Assembly: GCA_021030905.1 (NCBI GenBank)
Contig: JAGFMI010000004.1
Coordinates: forward strand, 496,001 to 560,000
DNA length: 64,000 nucleotides
Origin: Pyrenula massariospora
Lineage: Eukaryota > Ascomycota > Eurotiomycetes > Pyrenulales > Pyrenulaceae
Reading direction: 5' to 3'
Shown here: piece by piece, positions 57,124 to 64,000 of the stretch
How positions within the stretch are numbered: position 1 is the first letter of the stretch
Layout: each line of letters opens with the position of its first letter
The notes under the pieces: generated by a model
Seen by the model: only the letters and a program-made list of their open reading frames with translations
Databases searched by the model: none
Told to the model about the DNA's origin: nothing
Made by a program: the position numbers and the translations under genes

Positions 57124-59544
57124 ATGGCGTCATTTGCTCCTGTGGTCGCTCGAGCAGCCTCCATTACGCGGCCGGCTCCGAAGTCAGGTCGGATACGCCG
57201 TAGATGTGCATCATTCTCAACAAGCTGCTGGAGATCTGGCTATGCCGAAACCATCCCAAATCTCAAGATTGGCTCCCATACACGGGTTGTATACCAGGGG
57301 TTCACTGGTAAGACAGATTGTCTTTGCTGTTTCAACGGCAAAATTTTATCTCAGTTCCAGCCCGATCACCACTGACTGTTCAATCTAGGCAGGCAGGTAC
57401 GGCACTTGCTTGATATTTGAGACATCTTTAACACCTACGTAGGCTACGGTTAATGCCAAAGAGTCCCTCGAGTACGGAACGCACATAGTCGGTGGGGTCA
57501 AACCGGGTATCGAAGGGGAACATCTCGGACTACCAGTAGTGCCTTCGGTTCGAACGGTATTCTTACTTTCTTGCAACCGTCTTGCTCTTATTTAACGGAT
57601 GCAGGCCGCGGAGCGGCTTAAGCCAGATGCGACCGCGGTGTATGTCCCTGGGAATGGCACGGCCAAAGCAATTGAAGAGGCGATAGAGGCGGAAATCCCT
57701 TTGATTGTTGCGGTTGCTGAGCACATTCCTGTTCATGAGATATTACGAGTACGAAAGCCGATTCTCTTGGCTCCGAAAGCCCAAGCTGATGTACTCAGGT
57801 ACATCAAATTTTACAAACACAATCGAAAAGCCGATTAGTTGGAGCAAATGCCCCTGGGATCATTAACACACATGGCCGCTGTAGGCTAGGCTTCCAGCCT
57901 CTGCCATTCTTTCAGACTGGTAGGGTAGGCATCGTTGCCAAGTCTGGAACTCTAAGCTATGAAACTGTCGCTTCAACGACAAGAGCTGGCCTAGGTCAAA
58001 CGTATTGCATCAGTATGGGCGGAGACATGATCGCTGGGACGACATTCGTGGAGGCTCTGCCAATATTTGAACAAGACAAAAACACCGAGGGCATTATTCT
58101 TGTTGGGGAAGTTGGCGGCAGAGCCGAAGAGGAGGCTGCAGAATGGATATCAGAATACAGGAAAAGGACGCCGAACCCAAAGTATTATCTCTCCAATGGT
58201 TCGCTTGACTGTGCAACTAAGCTACTTTCCAGGCCCATCATGGCAATAATTGGAGGTATCCAAGCTCCTGAAGGGAGAATTATGGGACACGCCGGCGCCT
58301 TTGCAGCTTCATGGGAGCAAAATGCAGCAGACAAAGCAGACGTGCTAAGAAAGGCTGGTGTCGTACTAGTTGATCATCCCGAGAAGTTCGGGGACGGCAT
58401 GAAAGGTCTACTTGCTCAAAGGCATAGCGGCTTCGCCAAAGATTCAGCTAAGCGAGTTGTAAGTTCTGCTCCCTTTACAGTCAATTCATCTAGCTGAATT
58501 TTTGTGCAGTCAGGGCCCGGCACAATGAAGAAGAGGAGCTTTCACTCCCTGCGAAAACGACCACAGCAGCAATCTCAAAGCTTGCGGACCCAGCAAAAAC
58601 GATTCTTGCACATCAAACAATCTCAAGCATTTGATATGCTCAAAAAAAGAGATATACCCATCATTGAAGACACCGCGGCAAAGCGAATGAGAAGAATCTG
58701 CATAGGCGTCGGGATAGACCGCACGTTTCGCAAACCGTGTATCCTCGCATCTCCATTCCCCTATCTAGACAACGACAAATTCACAGCATCCTTCCCCTTC
58801 ACCTACGGCTCCACCAACTACTCCTCTGCGAAAATGATCTCCGCCATAACCCGCCACATCGAGCTCCATCCGACCTCCACCTACTCCCTCGTCAAGCTAA
58901 TCGACGAACTGGTCGACATCTTCACTACTAGAGAAGCTATATTCCTCGAAACAAACCTCGTCATGGACCCTCATGACACCTCCCTCTCCGTCCAATCTGC
59001 CCGCTTCATCTTCGATGACGCCGCCTTCCGCACCTCTAACCGTCAGGCTGACCTCCACGCCCTCCGGGACAAAACCCTCGAGGTCCCCGAGGAAGTCGCC
59101 GCCGAGGACTACGGCATCATCTATGTCAAGCTCCCCGGGCCCGGCACCATCGGGACCCTTGTCAACGGCGCTGGCCTTGCCATGAACACCGTCGACGCAC
59201 TGGTCAACCGTGGGGGCCATCCGGCGAACTTCGTGGACACGGGCGGTAAGGCGACGAGCGAGACGATCAAGGGCGCTTTCAAGATAATTGCGAGTGATGA
59301 ACGAGTTAAAGTGATTTTTGTGAATATTTTCGGCGGGTTGACAAGGGCAGAGATGATTGCTGAGGGGATCCTGCTGGCGTTTAAGGATCTGGGGTTGAGG
59401 ATTCCCGTGGTGGTGAGGTTGAGGGGGACAAATGAGAGCCTGGGGCAGAAGGTAATCAGGGAAAGTGGGTTGCGGGTGGATGCTTTTGATGGGTTTGAGG
59501 AGGCGGCAGCAAGGGCAATTGAGATAGCTGAGGGGAGAGGGTGA
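57124..59544 (+). CDS. Alpha-beta fused succinyl-CoA-ligase-like protein
   Basis: Seven exons: 57124-57307, 57389-57396 (8 nt), 57443-57556, 57605-57748, 57799-58181, 58233-58458 and 58510-59544; 697 aa. The 8-nt exon completes GFTGRQATVNAKES. Residues from about 45 match the alpha subunit of succinate-CoA ligase: CoA-binding fold, GGVKPG, PTVR-like PSVRTAAE, KSGTLSYE, and phospho-His297 in RIMGHAGAF. After a basic linker (about 350-400) comes a beta-like half: FDDAAF, GAGLAMNTVDALVNRGG, FVDTGGKA and FVNIFGGLTRAEMIAEG. The N-terminus is Arg/Ser-rich, so mitochondrial import is likely. A normal ligase uses two separate chains and an ATP-grasp front; here that front looks degenerate, so the reaction is uncertain. 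Confidence 0.85.
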
Positions 59545-60060
59545 AAGGGGGACAACTTCAGGTTTGTCTAGAAGCGGTAATGCGTGCGCTGTTTTAGGGG
59601 TATGAAGATAGGTCGTAAGACGAAAATAATTTGGTTTGACGAACGATGCGATAGTAAGCAAGTTACTCGTTGTGATTTAAGTACCCAAAGAAGTAGGGAC
59701 TCGATACTCGACATAAAGATTGCTCATTATCCATGATTGAACCTCTTGATGCTCGAGTTAGGAACGTAAAAATTAAAAATACTCGCCAAGTTGTTGGTTG
59801 GTTTGTAGCATACCCAGCCACGCCAAGAACCATTTGTGTGTCGCGAAGGCTGGCATCTTTTCTTTTTACATCTGTAGCGAGCACCTCTTTCGAAGTCGAG
59901 TCAACCGCAGTCCATCTGATAGTACTTCCGATTCCAGCTGTTTTATGCACTTGGACAAGATCTAAGGCGACCCTGCGAACCTATCAGAGGAACTGGTCGC
60001 CATCTTATGCTAGGGTCTTCTAACGCCCTTCGACCAGATCCGGCAAGCTCCGTGAACATA
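59545..60060. other. Intergenic
   Basis: About 515 bp. A forward ORF at 59733-60023 lacks motifs. No other feature seen. Confidence 0.5.
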
Positions 60061-61194
60061 ATGGCAAGAAGCTCAGTCCCTCGTCTCCCTCCAGAGCTTT
60101 TTCGCTACATCATCGACGAGTTAGACGCCCAGCATTCAATACGAGACCTTAAGGCAGTTCGCCTTGTGAGCCGGTCCTTCGCTGAAGTGGTTTCGCCACT
60201 ATTGTTCCGTTCTCTTCGAATTGTGTACCCGGATGCTGGGTTGCCTTGGAACGACGACTTTATTCGTAAAGCGGAATTCATCGTTGATCATTCAAGATAT
60301 CTTTCGTTTGTGAAGGAGGTCGACCTTGAACTCGGGCCTGTTTACGCGACCTATGACGAACACAAATTTGATTCTAGAGCTCGCCACCAAAAACGTTACT
60401 TTGGACGTTTCATTGAATGCCTCCGTAAAGTCGCCCCTCAAGCCACTGAACTGTCTCTCACGGGAGAACAATCTCATACAGGTTCTGATTCATTAATGCG
60501 TGATGAACATAGTACGGTTAGGGTTGACAACCACTTGGAGCCTGTGGTCGCAATTCTTCGTATGTTCTCCAACCTTACCAAACTCAATCTCGACTATGTC
60601 AACTGGCCTCCTTTTCTGTATATGGCGCCATTTGATCCACTAGTTACGCCCTCAGTCCTTTTCCCCAGCTTACCTTGGGCATCTCGTCTTGAATCTCTCT
60701 CTTGGACAGGAGGCGTCGTCCGCTACGATGAAACTCTCCTCAAATGGCTGCGTCCCTTCCAGCCCACCTTGAAACGTCTATACATCTCCCTGGCTCTGAC
60801 AAACCGTGACGCATCATGGCGACCAGCCATCAATGCGCTGCGCGACGAGTTCAACCTGGAGGATTTTCAATTAGACTCACTGAACGGCGGCCTCGACATG
60901 ACAGCTGCATACGATGACGACTCTATAATGGACGGTGTTGTGAGTCCGTACATGTGGCCGGAGAAGAAACGGGGCAACATCATGAAGAAGATCAGGCTGT
61001 GGGTGCTCAAGAAGAGCGATCAGGACCCTTTTGCGCTGTGGTGTGGGCTTTATCGAGAGGACGGTGAGGAGGAGCCGCCTTATTTGAGTGACGATAGCTG
61101 TGAATTTTCCGAAAAGGAAGATGTAGACGGAGACGACGATGGAGAGGATGGCGGCGCGTCGAGATGTGTTGTTTATGACGAGGAATCTGATTAG
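60061..61194 (+). CDS. F-box protein with acidic tail
   Basis: One exon, 377 aa from the ATG at 60061; an in-frame codon start at 60007 would add 18 residues, but MARSSVPRLPPELFRYIIDEL begins the F-box properly. The F-box (about 6-45) includes LKAVRLVSRSFAEVVSPLLFRSL and would bind Skp1 in an SCF ubiquitin ligase. The remainder has leucine-rich-repeat-like stretches (FSNLTKLNLDYV, ASRLESLSW, TLKRLYISL), which usually bind the target. The C-terminus is strongly acidic (many Asp/Glu after 340). Such genes are abundant and variable in filamentous fungi, so no specific target can be named. Confidence 0.8.
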   Translation: MARSSVPRLPPELFRYIIDELDAQHSIRDLKAVRLVSRSFAEVVSPLLFRSLRIVYPDAGLPWNDDFIRKAEFIVDHSRYLSFVKEVDLELGPVYATYDEHKFDSRARHQKRYFGRFIECLRKVAPQATELSLTGEQSHTGSDSLMRDEHSTVRVDNHLEPVVAILRMFSNLTKLNLDYVNWPPFLYMAPFDPLVTPSVLFPSLPWASRLESLSWTGGVVRYDETLLKWLRPFQPTLKRLYISLALTNRDASWRPAINALRDEFNLEDFQLDSLNGGLDMTAAYDDDSIMDGVVSPYMWPEKKRGNIMKKIRLWVLKKSDQDPFALWCGLYREDGEEEPPYLSDDSCEFSEKEDVDGDDDGEDGGASRCVVYDEESD

Positions 61195-64000
61195 GAACAT
61201 GGTATTTTGCTGGGTGGGCTTTGATCTTAGGGATCTCCTATAATTCTGGGAGTTTTTTGGGGCAGGGTCATACTTGTATAGGGAAGACACAATGGCAACG
61301 CCTACATCTACTGTACTGCCTTTTTTCTTCCTAGGTTACTCTTGAATCAACTATCTATCCAAAGCCATCATGTACCAATCATACAATGATGAAATTACTA
61401 AACTATTCCCTCCCACACTCCGACGGCCTCGTCTGTGGTCATGATAACTTTACTGGGTTCAAAATTGGACTGACGAGTTCTATGAATTCTACGTAGACGA
61501 TAACATTATTGTTATCGCTAGTTCCCCGAGTTCCTTCTGAGCTCTTATAGCGATTAAGGCGTCACATCTACGAACCCACGAAGTCACGCTCGCTAAAACA
61601 AAAAGGACTCGCAGCCAAATGGCAAGGGTGATATTTGCAAGAAACCCAACAAACCCAGAATGACGAGGCTCAATTATTAGCAGAACATTGGAATGTGTCA
61701 ACGTTATGAGCGTTTTAAGATAATGAACCGGCTCTTAAACCTCTTAGGATATCATTCAAGCATCCTGCAGCTCATCAAAGCAGATTCTAAGTCTCCCAAT
61801 CTCAAACGTCGACCATTTACCACGTATTTGCACCGAAGGTCTTAAAGTAGTTTTTCAAATTTAGCAACGACGTACACCTCATTCGAAATTTCGCCAGCCA
61901 TTGCTCGCCAATCGTATACCAGTATCGGCAGCACCGACACCATTTCTGGCCACGGCAATCGAGCCCGCGGCCTATGCCATCAACCACACGCTACACCTGC
62001 GGGATCCAAACACGAAAAGTCGGTAATCCCATCGCCGGAGGATGATACTAGATTGAATTCTCCCCGCTGAAGATCCGTCGATCTAGGCTGAGTGTTTGAG
62101 TTTCTGGGCACGCCGGTATGTTGTGGTGGATGATTTAGGATATATAGTCCTGGCGCACGACCCTCTAAAATGCAGAGATACAGCTCATGGCGATTGGTAA
62201 GGCAGGGCAAGGTAGGGCACTGCTGAAACAGAGAGCGTGATGATGTCATTCAAGGGATCGATCTCCAACTATGGTCCGTGGTAGATTAAATTCTACTGGG
62301 TCCTCCATAATGTTGATGATTGGGCGTATATAATACCAGGACAGCCCAGGTAAACTCACATAATAGAGGTATGTGTATGGAAAAGCCGGTGGGGGAGTGG
62401 AAGCCGCGCAAATTTAACCCCCCACCAACCATAATAGTTCTGAGCCTGCCGTTATAATATCATGGATAATGTAGGAAGAATAGTCCTGTTGTGGGGGGAC
62501 TGGTGCACGGCCGTCCGTCTTATCTCATCCAAAAGATCCGAGCAAAGGATGGGCTAAAACCCGGATAGTAGATTGTTTCCGGTCCGTTTCGAGGACATCG
62601 GTGAGAATCCTCTTGCAATCTTCCCAGATCGAATCGAGAACACGCAGAACTGATGTGTTCTTTGGATTACGCATGGTGCGATTTGTGCATTCGTAAAGGC
62701 GGTATCCGTAAAAGAAGCTTCGACATGTGAATGGAAATGGTTCTGCGGGAAACTGTTACACTGTCGAAGATTTCGGTGTACGAGTCAAGCGGTCAGACGT
62801 GCGGTCGTACACATCTCGGTGATGGGAAAAATTGTTCTGGATGTCTTAGATTACTAGATCTTACATCTTTTCCGGGTTTGAGATCTTGGAGGATCCGAGA
62901 GACCGGCTAGATCTTGATCTTGATCTGGATCCAGGGTATTTTGCGATATGGCTCGAGATTCAGTCCCGAAAAATTGAGGCTAGAATTGTCAATGATCACT
63001 GCCGACACCTAATGGTAATATTAGTAGCCGTGAGGTCCCCAGAAAACTTCGTCATCATTGGACGTTTTGGAATCCTCGGCATCATATATGGTATTGCGCT
63101 GTAACGGGATGTCACGAAGGAGCAAGCTGGGCCCAGACGCGATATCAGTAGGTCGAGCATCCGGAGACTTACAAGGTCCATTTTATAGAACAGTATCACC
63201 TTGCCGTCCTGCTTCGAAACTAGACCTCGCCGGCGATCGTCGGAAGCTATTGGAAGATAGTGGAGGCGGACACGTGGTGGCGACGTTGTTGGGATTCAGA
63301 GGGAACACGCCATGCATGGTGGCTGACCCTTTTGACTTCATCAAAAGAAATCTTGTAACACCGAAACCATGAAGTCGGTACAAGGTGACACAGAGTCTCA
63401 GCCTTCCCAAGGCCGATCTGCGCTAGAAGCGGCTCGTAAGTGTTTCGCGGAACCCGGAATTCGGCGCCACACAGTGTTATTGGTAAGATAGCTCACGCGG
63501 TGGTGCCTGCGAAACGGTTCTAACGCCACTTACTAAGATAGTAGCGGCAACGGAATATTTGACCTAGACGACCTTGAACTTCTTGTAAGCCTACTTCACC
63601 GCGTTTTGGAACTGCCATATTGTACCTTCCTCTCTAGGTATTCTTTGGCCACACCGGCCCAATGAGCCGTTTCCCACGCTCGAGGTCAAGACCCCTCGCC
63701 CAAAAGCAAAGCAACGTATAGTTATGATCTCACCAAGCTCAAGAATGGACCGCGCTCGGTTTGCAGTCGGCTTATACATGAAAAGGCGGTATGTATGGTT
63801 AGAAATTATCTGAACTAAGTGTCATTGATATTTTGCGTTGCGTGCTCTTTGCAGAGCTTGAACGAACCAAAAGCCTCCGTCTCAATTCTTCAGCTCGTCT
63901 TTTCATCTCAGCCACTAGAAGCTGACAAAGCAACCATCCATTGGCTGCCGGTAAGGCACTCAAAATCCTTACCTCATACAACCGGTGCATGAGCATTGGA
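61195..64000. other. Gene-poor right end of the window
   Basis: About 2.8 kb with no gene I can support. It holds a dispersed-repeat copy at 62270-62436 and scattered short ORFs. A reverse ORF at the very end (63996-63799) has a charged helical look and might be an exon of a gene running in from the right, but one piece is not enough to call it. Confidence 0.5.
62270..62436 (+). repeat. Dispersed diverged repeat, copy 2
   Basis: Partner of 55033-55206, same orientation and block order, with several small insertions. Flanked by AT-rich sequence without genes. Confidence 0.6.

Noticed and set aside
57749-57838. Alternative 32-nt intron in the fusion gene
   Set aside because: It keeps frame but is too short to splice and leaves an insertion; the 50-nt intron 57749-57798 restores VHQILQTQSKSRLVG.
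58897-59661. 254-codon reverse ORF opposite the fusion enzyme
   Set aside because: Antisense of the conserved beta-like half; no motif of its own.
63799-63996. Charged helical reverse ORF at the window edge
   Set aside because: Might be an exon of a gene outside the window, but nothing in the window confirms it.
1-64000. tRNA, rRNA, CRISPR array, biosynthetic gene cluster
   Set aside because: No cloverleaf with a convincing T-loop, no rRNA core, no regular spacer array, and no synthase or P450 genes near the transcription factor.

Overview
The window is nuclear DNA of a filamentous ascomycete (Pezizomycotina). The signs are short GT-AG introns (about 46-107 nt), a Zn2Cys6 transcription factor, 2EXR, F-box, ankyrin and fungal STAND-N-domain proteins, and an alpha-beta fused succinyl-CoA-ligase-like gene. 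A helotialean or other leotiomycete relative is my guess; the sequence alone does not fix the order. Genes were rebuilt by hand by joining exons so that phase and family alignment agree, so most coordinates span introns.

Layout. 1-10 kb: end of an ankyrin protein, two secreted proteins (one a cysteine-rich effector candidate), a sugar-transporter gene. 9.5-18 kb: housekeeping block with an RNA 3'-terminal phosphate cyclase, the replication nuclease-helicase DNA2 and the mitochondrial 2-oxodicarboxylate carrier. 18-31 kb: gene-poor accessory DNA with a STAND-N/SH3 protein, a 2EXR protein, a small glycine-zipper secreted protein, ribosomal protein eS6 and a Zn2Cys6 regulator. 31.5-32.7 kb: PRPP synthetase. 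33-41.5 kb: degenerating accessory block with a ubiquitin-like/ankyrin protein, a kinase C-lobe relic touching its stop codon, two diverged direct repeats, and a drug-transporter gene with two internal stops. 42.8-45.7 kb: fructosamine kinase tail-to-tail with an aldo-keto reductase, a plausible glycation-repair pair. 46.3-50.3 kb: nucleoporin Nup84 and mitochondrial Cmc4. 51.4-61.2 kb: a putative PD-(D/E)XK protein, SUMO, a conserved coiled-coil protein, the succinyl-CoA-ligase-like fusion and an F-box protein. The last 2.8 kb shows no gene.

Three cross-cutting signals stand out. First, at least seven genes switch, on their own coding strand, from strongly C-rich to strongly G-rich toward the 3' end, whichever chromosome strand they lie on. 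Second, tiny exons recur (8, 11 and 13 nt, and an exon consisting of just ATG), once with a GC-AG intron. Third, pseudogenes at different stages of decay sit among intact genes. No tRNA, rRNA, CRISPR array or intact transposon was recognised.
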